From Bacillota bacterium (GTDB taxonomy: Bacteria > Bacillota > Clostridia > Caldicoprobacterales > DTU083), in contig JAKPIB010000040.1 in NCBI GenBank assembly GCA_029549985.1, positions 1 through 38,180 of the forward strand: a stretch of DNA of 38,180 nucleotides, given 5' to 3'. A program made the position numbers and the translations under genes. Under the pieces are notes generated by a model. That model did no database searches, had not been told where the DNA came from, and worked only from the letters and a program-made list of their open reading frames with translations. Shown here piece after piece: positions 15,049-23,929 of this stretch. The number at the start of each line of letters is the position of its first letter. Within the stretch, counting starts at the first letter, position 1.

Positions 15049-16031
15049 CAATGTACCCCTTCCTTGAAACCTAAAAGCATATTATCTATAGCAAGCTCGA
15101 AATTTCCATAATTATTCAACGATCTTGCGCACCGCTCGATCGATTGTATGATATCCATAAGCCCCTTGCTCGTAAACCTCATGGTCTGTCTGCGCAGCAG
15201 GTCGACCTTGTCGGCGTTCACTACCAGGCTTTCGTCCCCGGTTTCCTTCATGACCAGCAGGTCCCTGAACCACAGCTCCACCATATCCAGCAGGTTGAAA
15301 ACTGATTCCCGCCTTTGGGCAAATACCGGACCCAGCTCCAAAAGCCCGGACAGGCCTGCTGAGTCGAGTCCTGCAAGCAGCCGGTTCCTCTGCTCCCTGA
15401 AATCACCATCCCCGGCCAGCTCCAGCGCCAACCCGGGTATCCCCCGGGCAAGGGCTGCATATACCCTGGCCTCCTGGGCAGGCAGTCCAAGCCTTTGCAT
15501 CACTATTTGAGCCGCATCCCGGACAGGCAGGCTGCTGATCCTGAAGATTTGGCACCTGGACAGGATAGTCGGCAGCAGGGCATTCATATTCTCTGTCAGC
15601 AATATGATACAGGCATGGTCCGGAGGCTCCTCAAGGGTCTTCAAGAGGGCATTCTGGGCCTGCTCGGTCATTCTGTCCGCTTCATATATGAAAAAGATCT
15701 TCTTTCCGTTTTGAAATGGTTTTACGATGATATCGTCCCGCATCGCCCTGATCAGATCGACCGGGATGATCTGCTTGTCTTCAGGCCGGCTGATCCGGGA
15801 TACATCCGGATGATTGCCGCTGTCATACTGTCTGCAGGTCTTGCAGGCATGGCAGGGCTTGTCCCCCGGTGTACGGCACAGCATGGCCTTGACAAAGAGA
15901 GAGCTCAAGGTTTTCTTGCCGGCACCCCTGGGACCTGCAAATATATAAGCATGGGCAATCCGCCCGCCCGACAGGATGCTGTCCATCATCCTCAGGAGCT
16001 GGGATTGCCCCACTATACCGCTGGTATTCAT
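15048..16031 (-). CDS. holB: DNA polymerase III delta-prime subunit
   Basis: This 327-residue AAA+ clamp-loader subunit has a Walker A-like GPRGAGKKT at residues 33-41, a zinc module (C52, C60, C63, C66), FFIYEADRMTEQAQNALLKT as Walker B region and an SRC motif in LPTILSRCQ. It loads the sliding clamp at replication forks together with delta and tau. Its place between darA and ricT is the usual Bacillota arrangement, although yaaR, which lies between yaaQ and holB in B. subtilis, is missing. The ATG at 16031 has GGAGAG upstream. It starts 36 bases after darA. Confidence 0.94.
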   Translation of the reverse strand: MNTSGIVGQSQLLRMMDSILSGGRIAHAYIFAGPRGAGKKTLSSLFVKAMLCRTPGDKPCHACKTCRQYDSGNHPDVSRISRPEDKQIIPVDLIRAMRDDIIVKPFQNGKKIFFIYEADRMTEQAQNALLKTLEEPPDHACIILLTENMNALLPTILSRCQIFRISSLPVRDAAQIVMQRLGLPAQEARVYAALARGIPGLALELAGDGDFREQRNRLLAGLDSAGLSGLLELGPVFAQRRESVFNLLDMVELWFRDLLVMKETGDESLVVNADKVDLLRRQTMRFTSKGLMDIIQSIERCARSLNNYGNFELAIDNMLLGFKEGVH

Positions 16032-16067
16032 AGCGCCGATCTCTCCATGTAACCGCTCATGATCAAA

Positions 16068-16397
16068 TCAGAACTTGCGGAATGTCTCAATGTTCAATAC
16101 GAACACAGTGGCCCCGCCTACCGTGACCTCGATGGGGTAAGGAACATACACTCCGGCTGTACCGGCGACAGGGGAAGGAGATGTGGCGACCTGTTTCCTG
16201 CTCTTGCACACCTTTTCGATAAGCTCCATGGCATGGTCAAGCCTTTCCTCGTCAACACCGATCAAAAGCGTGGTGTTGCCGGCTCTCAGGAATCCGCCGG
16301 TGGTAGCCAGCTTGGTCACACTGTAGCCGTCGCTCATCAAAGTGGCCGTCAGCCTTTGAGCATCTTCATCCTGGACTATTGCAATTATAAGCTTCAT
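16068..16397 (-). CDS. darA: Cyclic di-AMP receptor DarA (YaaQ, PII-like)
   Basis: This 109-residue protein has the PII-like ferredoxin fold of DarA/PstA: MKLIIAIVQDEDAQRL, then VTKLATTGGFLRAGNTTLLIG, which forms the c-di-AMP pocket, and FVLNIETF near the end. DarA binds the second messenger c-di-AMP, but its output partner is not known. The ATG at 16397 has GGGGGAG seven bases upstream. An upstream in-frame ATG at 16433 lies in the terminator zone and is unlikely. It heads the darA-holB-ricT operon, driven by a strong promoter. Confidence 0.94.
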   Translation of the reverse strand: MKLIIAIVQDEDAQRLTATLMSDGYSVTKLATTGGFLRAGNTTLLIGVDEERLDHAMELIEKVCKSRKQVATSPSPVAGTAGVYVPYPIEVTVGGATVFVLNIETFRKF

Positions 16398-16431
16398 GAT
16401 CCAACTCCCCCTTCGGCTCGGATGAACAGGC

Positions 16432-16464
16432 AAAAAATAATAGCCATAATTCTATGACTATTAT
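16432..16464 (-). terminator. Rho-independent terminator of the V-ATPase operon, overlapping the darA promoter
   Basis: On the minus strand a 12-base stem with one G-U pair (16453-16464 with 16437-16448) and a 4-base loop is followed by a run of T. It lies about 43 bases after the atpD stop. Its first arm contains the -10 box of the darA promoter, so RNA starting there would lack that arm. Confidence 0.8.
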
Positions 16465-16488
16465 ATATTACTTTTATTGTTAAGGCAA
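16460..16488 (-). promoter_or_regulatory. Sigma-A type promoter of darA-holB-ricT
   Basis: The minus strand carries TTGCCT (16488-16483), 17 bases, then a perfect TATAAT (16465-16460). The start point would fall near 16453, within the hairpin of the preceding terminator. Confidence 0.7.
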
Positions 16489-16506
16489 ACACCAAATGCA
16501 GAGAGG

Positions 16507-17121
16507 TTAGGCTCCTGCCTTTTTCTTTACCATTTTGAGCCTGAAGAAATCCTCCCTGTCCTTTTCCTCTAGCTGGTCCTGTATGAGCTTCACCAGGTCC
16601 CTGTACCTGGGTATCTGGATGTTTTCCAGGGCATTGGTCCGCTTTCGGGTCTTCTTGATCTCATTGGCCAGTTTGTAAATGGAGGTCTCGATCTCCGCAA
16701 GCTCGAAAAGCAGCAGCTTCACCTTGTGGAAGCTTACAAGAGCGGCATCTATCGCAGCGTTGGTATGAAAAAAGCTGTAGTGGGGCTCCGGATCCTCCTT
16801 GGCATACCGGACCTCCGGGATCTCTACGCCCATGACGCTCCTGAACCTCACATTGAAGTCCGTTTCCTCCGGGACCGACAGGGCAATGTTCTCCACTTCG
16901 CTTATGCCAAGGGTGATATTGGCCATCTGGAGGGCCCGGTAGGCCTCCTCGAAGGAGGAATCGATCCGCTCCTGGATGTCCCTGGCCTTGTCTACCAGCC
17001 CCATCATCTCACGGATCAGTACGTTGCGCTTCCTGTCAAGCAGCTCAAAGGCCTTTTTCGAAAGCTCCAGGGAAACCTGTGCGCTCATCAGATTAGCTTT
17101 TGTAGGCGTGCTGTCAGCCAT
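16507..17121 (-). CDS. atpD: V/A-type ATPase subunit D (central rotor stalk)
   Basis: The 204-residue protein is a long helical hairpin typical of subunit D. N-terminal PTKANLMSAQVSLELSKKAF and C-terminal KKTRKRTNALENIQIPRYRD are conserved. It forms the central shaft that couples rotation in V1 to the membrane ring. The ATG at 17121 is preferred because AGGAAG lies eight bases upstream; the GTG at 17130 lies against that site. The start is six bases before the end of atpB on the map, so the genes nearly abut. It is the last gene of the operon, followed by a terminator. Confidence 0.95.
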   Translation of the reverse strand: MADSTPTKANLMSAQVSLELSKKAFELLDRKRNVLIREMMGLVDKARDIQERIDSSFEEAYRALQMANITLGISEVENIALSVPEETDFNVRFRSVMGVEIPEVRYAKEDPEPHYSFFHTNAAIDAALVSFHKVKLLLFELAEIETSIYKLANEIKKTRKRTNALENIQIPRYRDLVKLIQDQLEEKDREDFFRLKMVKKKAGA

Positions 17122-17126
17122 ATGCT

Positions 17127-18503
17127 TCACTTCCTGCCGTATTTCCTGTAGATCTCAGGGGAGATCCGGTCGAGCTCCTCCTGAGGCATTATGGACAACA
17201 GGTGCCAGCCCAGATCAAGGGTCTGGGTTATGTCCCTGTTTTCATTGAAGCCCTGCTTTATGAGCCGTTCCTCGAACTGCCGGCCGAATTCCAGGTACCT
17301 GGCGTCCGTATCGGACAGGGAATCCTCACCGATGACCTGGGCCAGGTCTCGGACCTCCCTGACCCTGGAATAGGTCGAGAAGATCTGATTGGCCAGATCC
17401 GGATGGTCCTCGCGGGTATAGCCCTTGCCTATGCCGTCCTTCATCAGGCGGGACAGGGACGGGAGCACATCCACGGGTGGATATATGTTGTTCTGGTAGA
17501 TATCCCTGCTCAATACTATCTGCCCCTCGGTGATATAGCCGGTCAGGTCCGGTACGGGATGGGTGATGTCGTCATTGGGCATGGTGAGTATGGGTATCTG
17601 GGTTATGGAGCCCTTCCTGCCCTTCATCATGCCGGCCCTTTCGTACAGGCTGGCAAGGTCGGAATACAGGTATCCCGGGTACCCCTTCCGGCTCGGCACC
17701 TCCTCCCTGGATGCCGATATCTCCCGCAGGGCCTCGCAATAACTGGTCATGTCGGTCAATATCACCAGGATATGCATGCCATGCTCAAAGGCCAGGTATT
17801 CCGCTGCAGTCAGGGCACACCTCGGAGTGGTGATCCTTTCGACTATCGGATCATCCGCCAGATTGATATACATGACAACCCGCTCCAGCACCCCGGACTC
17901 CTCAAAGCTCCTTATAAAGAAATCCGCCTCATCGTGCCTGACGCCCATGGCCGCAAATACTATGGCAAAATCGCTGCCCTCCTCGGAAGCGATCCTGGCC
18001 TGCCTTACTATCTGGACGGCAAGCTCATTGTGGGGCAGGCCGTTTCCCGAAAATATCGGCAGCTTTTGCCCTCTGATCAGGGTCAGGAGGAGGTCTATGG
18101 ATGATATGCCGGTCTGTATGAAATTCCTGGGATACTGCCTTGCGACAGGGTTGACCGGCCTGCCGTTTATATCCCCCCTGCTCGGACTGTATACTGCCCC
18201 GCCGCCGTCAATCGCTTCACCTATGCCATTGAAGGTCCTGCCCAGGATCTCTTTGGACAAGGGTATGGTAAGAGGCTTGCCCGTGAACCGGACGGATGTA
18301 TTGATGGATGACAGGCCTGTCGTACTGCCGAATACCTGGACGACCGCCTTGTCCTCGTCAAGCAGGACCACCCTGCCCTTCCTGCCGCTTTGGCCGTTGT
18401 CGGCATACAGCTCGACTATTTCGTCGTAGGCCGCATCCGATACCTCCGACAAGACTACGAAGGGCCCTTCTATCCTATCCAAACGGAGATATTCATTTCT
18501 CAC
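17127..18503 (-). CDS. atpB: V/A-type ATPase subunit B (non-catalytic)
   Basis: This 458-residue protein is the non-catalytic nucleotide-site subunit of the V1 hexamer. In place of a P-loop it has [10 protein letters not shown], the usual B-subunit sequence. [20 protein letters not shown] and [19 protein letters not shown] are also diagnostic. The start is a GTG at 18503 with AGAAGGTGA upstream. Unlike the other, nearly overlapping genes, it is separated from atpA by 216 bases with no recognised gene. A separate entry describes that spacer. Confidence 0.96.
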   Translation of the reverse strand: MRNEYLRLDRIEGPFVVLSEVSDAAYDEIVELYADNGQSGRKGRVVLLDEDKAVVQVFGSTTGLSSINTSVRFTGKPLTIPLSKEILGRTFNGIGEAIDGGGAVYSPSRGDINGRPVNPVARQYPRNFIQTGISSIDLLLTLIRGQKLPIFSGNGLPHNELAVQIVRQARIASEEGSDFAIVFAAMGVRHDEADFFIRSFEESGVLERVVMYINLADDPIVERITTPRCALTAAEYLAFEHGMHILVILTDMTSYCEALREISASREEVPSRKGYPGYLYSDLASLYERAGMMKGRKGSITQIPILTMPNDDITHPVPDLTGYITEGQIVLSRDIYQNNIYPPVDVLPSLSRLMKDGIGKGYTREDHPDLANQIFSTYSRVREVRDLAQVIGEDSLSDTDARYLEFGRQFEERLIKQGFNENRDITQTLDLGWHLLSIMPQEELDRISPEIYRKYGRK

Positions 18504-18719
18504 CTTGTCTCACCTTCTAAATATAGCGCTAAACGCCGGACTGCCCGCCGGTTCATTATCAACAGCCGTCTGCGGCATGCTCTGATCCTATGATCGAAAA
18601 TCACAGAGGCCTTATAGGGCATTACCTATCTATGGCCCCAGACCAACGCCATCAGTTAGTGCAGGCTGTTGTTGAGTCATTTGAAAAGACTTAGTGTAGT
18701 AGCCTTAGAGCCTGTTGAC
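18504..18719. other. Anomalous 216-base spacer between atpA and atpB
   Basis: All other junctions of this operon are short or overlap. This spacer has no minus-strand gene. It holds an 8-base inverted repeat (TTGAGTCA at 18672-18679 and TGACTCAA at 18716-18723, taking in the atpA stop) that could fold in the mRNA. A small plus-strand reading frame is described separately. It may be an insertion scar or a leader for atpB. Confidence 0.5.
18590..18694 (+). other. Short antisense reading frame in the atpA-atpB spacer
   Basis: A 34-codon frame starting at ATG 18590 encodes a protein-like tail with HYLSMAPDQRHQLVQAVVES near its end. The frame is open for about 20 further codons upstream of the ATG. 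No ribosome site precedes it and no family is recognised. It may be the remnant of an inserted gene or chance. Confidence 0.2.
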
Positions 18720-20489
18720 TCAAGCGTAAACTGCGTCCAGCTCATCATAGAACCTGTCTATCTCCCTGTTTATCCCGTCAAAGCCGCTCAGGTCATCGTT
18801 GGGGATGGTGTATTTCATCCTGAGGATCCTGTCAAACAGCTTGTCATCCCGTATCCTTGAGATGGGTATCCCCTTCCTGACGGCCTTGTAGGCCCTGCTG
18901 TACAGGTGGCTGATCGTCTTGAGCATCAGGTACTGCTTGCTCAAAGGCACATAGGTATCCTCACTGTGATACGCGTTCTGGCTCATAAAGCCATTTTTCA
19001 GGAGCCGGGCGATCTCCAGTATCAGCCTCTGGTCGTCGGGCAACACATCCTCACCGACAAGCTTTACGATCTCCAGAAGCTTTGTCTCCTCGTGCAGGAG
19101 CCTGAGCGCCTGGGCCCTCAGATCCACAACGTCCGAGGCTGCATTCTCCTTGTACCAGTCGGCCAGGCGGTCCATGTAGCCGCTGTAGCTCGACAGCCAG
19201 TTGATGGCCGGGAAATGGCGCGCATGGGCCAGCCTTCTGTCCAGGGCAAGGAATGCACCCACAAAGCGCTTGGTGTTCTGAGTCACAGGCTCTGAAAAAT
19301 CACCTCCGGGAGGTGAGACAGCACCGATGATCGTGACGGAGCCCTCCTGCCCGTTCAAGGTTTCCACCATGCCTGCCCGCTCATAAAACTCCGCCAGCCG
19401 CGTCGGAAGATATGCCGGGTAGCCCTCTTCCGCAGGCATTTCCTCAAGCCGTCCGGAGATCTCCCTCAGGGCTTCGGCCCACCTGGAGGTAGAGTCCGCC
19501 ATGATGGCCACATGGTAGCCCATGTCCCTGTAATACTCCGCCAGGGTTATGCCCGTATAGATGCTGGCCTCCCTGGCCGCGACCGGCATGTTGGATGTAT
19601 TGGCGATCAGGACTGTCCTTTCCATCAATGAACGCTTTGTCCTGGGATCGATAAGTGCCGGGAAGTCCTCCAGCACCTCCGTCATCTCGTTTCCCCGCTC
19701 ACCGCAGCCCACATACACGATGATATCGGCATCGGACCATTTCGCGAGCTGGTGCTGGGTCATGGTCTTTCCGGTGCCGAAGCCGCCCGGTATAGCCGCC
19801 GTACCGCCCTTGGCAATGGGGAAGAACATGTCCAGGATCCGCTGACCGGTTATAAGAGGCCGGTCGATAGGCTTCCGCTTCATCACCGGCCTGGGTGTCC
19901 GCACAGGCCATTCCTGCATCATCTTGAGCGGTACTTCCCTGCCGTTGTCATCTCTCAGGACCACCAGGACCTGGTTCAAATCGTAGCGCCCGTCAGGCAC
20001 CACTGAGACTACAGTCCCGCTTATGCCCGGCGGGACCATGAGCCTGTGCATGACCGAGCCTGTCTCCTGCACCTGTCCGAATACCTGCCCCGGGCCCAGC
20101 TTTTGCCCGGTGCTTACAAGCAGGCTGACCTCCCATTCCTTCTCTTCGTCGATGGATATAAGGCCGATCCCCTTGGGCAGATAGCCCGGCGACATGCGGT
20201 TTATCGCGTCAAGGGGCCGCTCGATGCCGTCGAATATACTGCCGATTATCCCAGGGCCGAGCCTGAGTGACAGCGGCCTTCCCGTGGATATTATCTCCTC
20301 GCCTATTTTAAGGCCTTCAGTCTCTTCATAGACCTGTATGGTCGCCTTGTCCCCGTCTATCGATATGACCTCGCCGATGAGCCTGTCCTTGCCGACCATG
20401 ACCATTTCCCTCATCCTGAAGGCTCTCATGTTTCTGCCTCTGATCACCGGGCCGTTTATCATAGAAATTATGCCCTTGTTCTCTGCCAT
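18720..20489 (-). CDS. atpA: V/A-type ATPase subunit A (catalytic)
   Basis: This 589-residue catalytic subunit has the P-loop GGFGTGKT at residues 235-242, the extra non-homologous region after the N-terminal barrel (about 110-200), and the [20 protein letters not shown] and [18 protein letters not shown] segments. It hydrolyses or makes ATP at the A/B interface of V1. The ATG at 20489 has AGGTGG eight bases upstream; GTG codons earlier in the frame fall within that site. It starts 12 bases after atpE ends. Confidence 0.97.
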   Translation of the reverse strand: MAENKGIISMINGPVIRGRNMRAFRMREMVMVGKDRLIGEVISIDGDKATIQVYEETEGLKIGEEIISTGRPLSLRLGPGIIGSIFDGIERPLDAINRMSPGYLPKGIGLISIDEEKEWEVSLLVSTGQKLGPGQVFGQVQETGSVMHRLMVPPGISGTVVSVVPDGRYDLNQVLVVLRDDNGREVPLKMMQEWPVRTPRPVMKRKPIDRPLITGQRILDMFFPIAKGGTAAIPGGFGTGKTMTQHQLAKWSDADIIVYVGCGERGNEMTEVLEDFPALIDPRTKRSLMERTVLIANTSNMPVAAREASIYTGITLAEYYRDMGYHVAIMADSTSRWAEALREISGRLEEMPAEEGYPAYLPTRLAEFYERAGMVETLNGQEGSVTIIGAVSPPGGDFSEPVTQNTKRFVGAFLALDRRLAHARHFPAINWLSSYSGYMDRLADWYKENAASDVVDLRAQALRLLHEETKLLEIVKLVGEDVLPDDQRLILEIARLLKNGFMSQNAYHSEDTYVPLSKQYLMLKTISHLYSRAYKAVRKGIPISRIRDDKLFDRILRMKYTIPNDDLSGFDGINREIDRFYDELDAVYA

Positions 20490-20501
20490 TCGTGACACCA
20501 C

Positions 20502-21122
20502 CTAAATATGCAAATACTCCGTTACGGTCTGCCCGATTATCTCCCTGCCGTCCTCCAGGAGGGATGCAAGGGTGTGCTCAGCCTTCCTGGTGCCCTTGCC
20601 GTTAACGCAGATGCAGCCCCCCTGGATCCCGTCGTCCGCCTCAAGCAGCGTATATGCAGCATCCGGTACGTCACTGCCCAGGCACCGCCTGATAAGGTCC
20701 TGATGGGCCTTGAGGTCCCGGGAAGTGAAATAAAGCCTTAGCTCCTTCTCGCCCTTCATGCTGCCAGCTGCCTGGTATATGGACTTTTCAAGAAAGGCGG
20801 CATAGGCCCCGGTCCCCGCAAAGGTATCAGCCAGGACTCTAAGGTCGGCTATGGTCCTCTCCAGCAGTTCATTGCGTTTGGCCAAAAGCTTTTGCTTTGA
20901 TTCCTGCTTTGCCTTCGATATTATCCGGGTATACTCCGCCTGGGCTTTTATTGCACTCTCCTCGATGATAAGGGCACATTCCTCGTCAATGCTCTGCTTT
21001 TCGGCCGCCATCTTTTCGTCTATGCTGCGAAAAGCCTTATCGACCTTCTCTGCAGATTCCTTTTCGGCCTTATCCAGCACGATCCCGGCAAACAGGTTCA
21101 GTTTATCCTCAATAGTGATCAT
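20502..21122 (-). CDS. atpE: V/A-type ATPase subunit E (peripheral stalk)
   Basis: The protein has about 206 residues. The N-terminal half is a charged coiled coil rich in Lys, Glu and Ala (residues 15-95), and the C-terminal globular part includes ADDGIQGGCICVNG. That is the layout of subunit E, which pairs with the G/H subunit to form the stator stalk linking V1 to subunit I. The ATG at 21122 has GAGGTG seven bases upstream; a TTG two codons earlier is an alternative. Sequence identity is low, as usual for E, so the call rests partly on operon position. Confidence 0.9.
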   Translation of the reverse strand: MITIEDKLNLFAGIVLDKAEKESAEKVDKAFRSIDEKMAAEKQSIDEECALIIEESAIKAQAEYTRIISKAKQESKQKLLAKRNELLERTIADLRVLADTFAGTGAYAAFLEKSIYQAAGSMKGEKELRLYFTSRDLKAHQDLIRRCLGSDVPDAAYTLLEADDGIQGGCICVNGKGTRKAEHTLASLLEDGREIIGQTVTEYLHI

Positions 21123-21133
21123 AATCAAGCACC

Positions 21134-21442
21134 TCAGATCTCCAAGCCGATGGCTTCCCTTATATAACGGGTGATACGGTCCACGCCCTTCCGTGACCCG
21201 TGCCTGTCGGGTATCTCCACTATCAGCGGAAGGGAGGTCTTTAATTTCATGGCATTGAGCTCTTCCCCGACAAGCTGCGACAGCTTTTCGGTTATGACTA
21301 TGATGCCTGTCTCTCTGTCATCAGCTGCCGCTTTCAGCGCATCCAGCACTTCCTCCCGCTCATGGGCCACCACGCCTTTGACGCCTGCCAGGCGCATGCC
21401 CACAAGGGTATCCACATTGTCGCTTATCAGGAAAAGCTTCAT
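21134..21442 (-). CDS. atpF: V/A-type ATPase subunit F
   Basis: The 102-residue protein has the Rossmann-like fold of subunit F. MKLFLISDNVDTLVGMRLAG is a typical start and GIIVITEKLSQLVGEELN is the conserved middle. F binds the central shaft with D and modulates coupling. Its ATG at 21442 comes one base before the stop of the ring-subunit gene, so translation is probably coupled. Length is normal. Confidence 0.93.
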   Translation of the reverse strand: MKLFLISDNVDTLVGMRLAGVKGVVAHEREEVLDALKAAADDRETGIIVITEKLSQLVGEELNAMKLKTSLPLIVEIPDRHGSRKGVDRITRYIREAIGLEI

Positions 21443-21443
21443 A

Positions 21444-21866
21444 TCACAGCGCTCCCAGGATCATAATAGAAATTATGAGGCCATATATGGCGATACCTTC
21501 GGCCAGGCCGACGAAAATCAGGGTCTTGCCAAGGAGCGAGGGGTCCTCTGAAACAGCACCCAGGGCTGATGATGCCACAGAGCCTACCGCGTAGCCTGCA
21601 CCGATGGTCGCAAGCCCGGTTGACAAGGCTGCAGCTATGAAGCCAAGGCCGTTGCCGCCTGATGCACCTGCCGTCTCGGCAGCGCTCGCCATATCAGGGA
21701 TCAGCATGATCACTGCCCCGGCCATGATCGGGACAAAGGCCGACAGGTTGAGCTTCAATGCCTTCTTTGTAGTAAGCCTGCCTAAAGAACCTTTGAATCT
21801 GATCACGAGACCCGCCGCGGTCGTTAGTACAACAACACAGACTGCTGCAATCAACAATAAGTACAT
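21444..21866 (-). CDS. V/A-type ATPase subunit K (membrane rotor ring)
   Basis: This 140-residue proteolipid has the c-type hairpin in its second half. The first helix is IAAALSTGLATIGAGYAVGS. The second is LIFVGLAEGIAIYGLIISIM, with E123 as the ion-binding carboxylate. Residues 1-68 add two hydrophobic segments (4-22 and 42-60) that lack an equivalent carboxylate. Whether the ring carries protons or sodium cannot be settled from these residues. The ATG at 21866 has AGGAGGT at good spacing. Confidence 0.94.
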   Translation of the reverse strand: MYLLLIAAVCVVVLTTAAGLVIRFKGSLGRLTTKKALKLNLSAFVPIMAGAVIMLIPDMASAAETAGASGGNGLGFIAAALSTGLATIGAGYAVGSVASSALGAVSEDPSLLGKTLIFVGLAEGIAIYGLIISIMILGAL

Positions 21867-21898
21867 GTTCCTACCTCCTGAAGAATTAAACTTAAGGT

Positions 21899-23902
21899 TT
21901 ATAATGCCGCCTTGCGGCCGGCAAACGGCCTGCGCTTCAGCCTGTACCCCAGCCTGACCGGTTCATAGGGTACGCCTGAGCCCTCGTAGTACTTGCTGAA
22001 CAGTTCATAGTATTCGAGCCTTAAGCCCTGTATGAATACGATCAGGCCTTCCAGGCCGATGATGACAAGGTTGCCTATGATCAGGATCAAGACCCCCGAG
22101 GCATTATGGATCATCTCCGACATGGTGAGGAAGGCTATGAACAGACCAACATGGTTCAGCGCAAAGGCCCCCACCCTTATGAAGGAGATGGTATTGCTCA
22201 GCATGCTGAGTATGGTCTCAAGGATGCCAAAGCCGCTTTCGATATAATAATCCGAAACCTTTTCATCATGCAGGGGCGTCTTTCTCCTGATAAGGTTGGC
22301 CAGGGGCTCCTTTACGACCGTCACCCCCAGGAGCACTGCCAGTACGGCGATGACTGCCGGCAGCGGCACCGGCAGGGTGCCATTCAGCGCATACATAAGC
22401 ACGGTCGTAATGAGTATCCAGTAGAACAAAAGCCCCGCCAGGCCATTCTGGCCGAACAGGCCGTCCTTGAGGTCCCTGCGCCTTATGGCATTTGCCAGGT
22501 TGTATATATATGCCGTCGTCAACAGGACAACGCCCAGGGCGATCGCCCCTATCAGCATGGCGTTTATATCCTCCATAGGCCTGACCAGAAGGGCCGGGAT
22601 CACTTCCTCAAAGCCAAATACGCTGCCGTACAGGGCACCAAATACCATTGAGCTCAAGCCCAGCCTTGAGAGCACGCCCCCAAGCGCTGACCTGTGCCTT
22701 ACCCTGCTCAGATACAGGCCTGCCAGAAGAAATATCAGCCCCTGCCCCAGGTCACCGAACATGGCCCCAAACAAGACCATATAGCTTATGCCCACAAAGG
22801 CGGTGGGGTCGAGCTCGTTGTAGGAGGGTATGCCGTACATGGCCACAAGGGCCTCAAAGGGCCTTATGAAAACAGGGTTTCTAAGCTTTGTCGGGGGTGT
22901 GATCCTTTTGCCGACGGTTTCTGCCGCCTTGTAATGGATCTGGGTCCGGCTCGTCACCGGCTCAAGCCTTTTCTCCAGCTCTGCCTTTTTCCGGGCAGGG
23001 ATCCATCCGGCCAAATAAAAAAACTCCGTGCTCAGGGCAGCGTCCCTTTTTACAACTTCCATCTTTTCATATACCTTCACATGGCTGTATGACCTCAGGA
23101 CCTCGTCACCGTATTCGGACTTGAGATTTTCGATCCGGTCCCTCAGCCCGGCCATTTCAGCCTCAAGGCCTTGTATTTCTCCCGTCAGCCTTTCCGTTAT
23201 CTCCCGGGGCGTACCTGAATAGTCCTCGGGCACATCAAGCTTCTTGAAGCTTAATGAGTTGAATATCCTGTCAAGCTCCACCTTGAGCGATTTTGGCGCT
23301 ATGGAGATGACCACGACCCTGTCCGGCAGGGTGTCGACCTTGTACAGGACAGCAGGTATATCCGAATAGTTGTTCTTGAGCTTGACTGCGTTGTCCTTCG
23401 GCATCATGCCGATGCTGAAATCGAAATACTCCATGCCTGTGAGGTCTTCCCAGCGGATATCGATGTCTTTCATATAGGTGAAGTATTTGTGCAGCTTGCG
23501 CTTGTTCTCCAGAGTCTTATCAAGCCCGGCCATTTCATCCCTTATGGCCTGGAGCCTTTGGTACATGCCCGCAACCTTGTCTGAGGTCAGGGCAAAGTCG
23601 AAATCCTCCTCAGCGTACTCAGGCAGGACGGCCTTTTCCAGGTCAAAGGCCTCCATCAGGGTCTCGGCCTGATGAGCTACCTCCGCAATGCGGACATCCC
23701 TGGGGTAAGGCCTGATGAAGTTTACATCTACCAGGGCATCCATGTTCAGCTCTGAAGCCGATATAGTAAAATTGTTGTTGTCTATCTCATGCATGGCGTT
23801 GACCATGTGGATGCATCCGAGCAGGACAAGCTCCCTGGATATGAAATCCATATCGCTTATCTGCCCTATGAGGTTGAGCATTTCCATCCGTTCGACTGCC
23901 AA
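21899..23902 (-). CDS. atpI: V/A-type ATPase subunit I (membrane stator)
   Basis: This 667-residue protein has a cytoplasmic N-terminal half with coiled coils (about 85-110 and 240-290) and a C-terminal membrane half of seven or so helices. It holds LFGAMFGDLGQGLIFLLAG, GSVFGFEEVIPAL and SNTISFIRVGAFALNHVGL, the last being the ion-path helix with its essential arginine. It anchors the peripheral stalks and forms the ion half-channels. The start is TTG at 23902, supported by AAGGAGGGG eight bases upstream. It is a few bases after atpC. Confidence 0.96.
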   Translation of the reverse strand: MAVERMEMLNLIGQISDMDFISRELVLLGCIHMVNAMHEIDNNNFTISASELNMDALVDVNFIRPYPRDVRIAEVAHQAETLMEAFDLEKAVLPEYAEEDFDFALTSDKVAGMYQRLQAIRDEMAGLDKTLENKRKLHKYFTYMKDIDIRWEDLTGMEYFDFSIGMMPKDNAVKLKNNYSDIPAVLYKVDTLPDRVVVISIAPKSLKVELDRIFNSLSFKKLDVPEDYSGTPREITERLTGEIQGLEAEMAGLRDRIENLKSEYGDEVLRSYSHVKVYEKMEVVKRDAALSTEFFYLAGWIPARKKAELEKRLEPVTSRTQIHYKAAETVGKRITPPTKLRNPVFIRPFEALVAMYGIPSYNELDPTAFVGISYMVLFGAMFGDLGQGLIFLLAGLYLSRVRHRSALGGVLSRLGLSSMVFGALYGSVFGFEEVIPALLVRPMEDINAMLIGAIALGVVLLTTAYIYNLANAIRRRDLKDGLFGQNGLAGLLFYWILITTVLMYALNGTLPVPLPAVIAVLAVLLGVTVVKEPLANLIRRKTPLHDEKVSDYYIESGFGILETILSMLSNTISFIRVGAFALNHVGLFIAFLTMSEMIHNASGVLILIIGNLVIIGLEGLIVFIQGLRLEYYELFSKYYEGSGVPYEPVRLGYRLKRRPFAGRKAAL

Positions 23903-23929
23903 CGCACGTTCCCCTCCTTCCCGATCTGG

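Noticed and set aside
17202-18104. 300-codon plus-strand frame
   Set aside because: It is antisense to V-ATPase subunit B and shows no domain or start signal.
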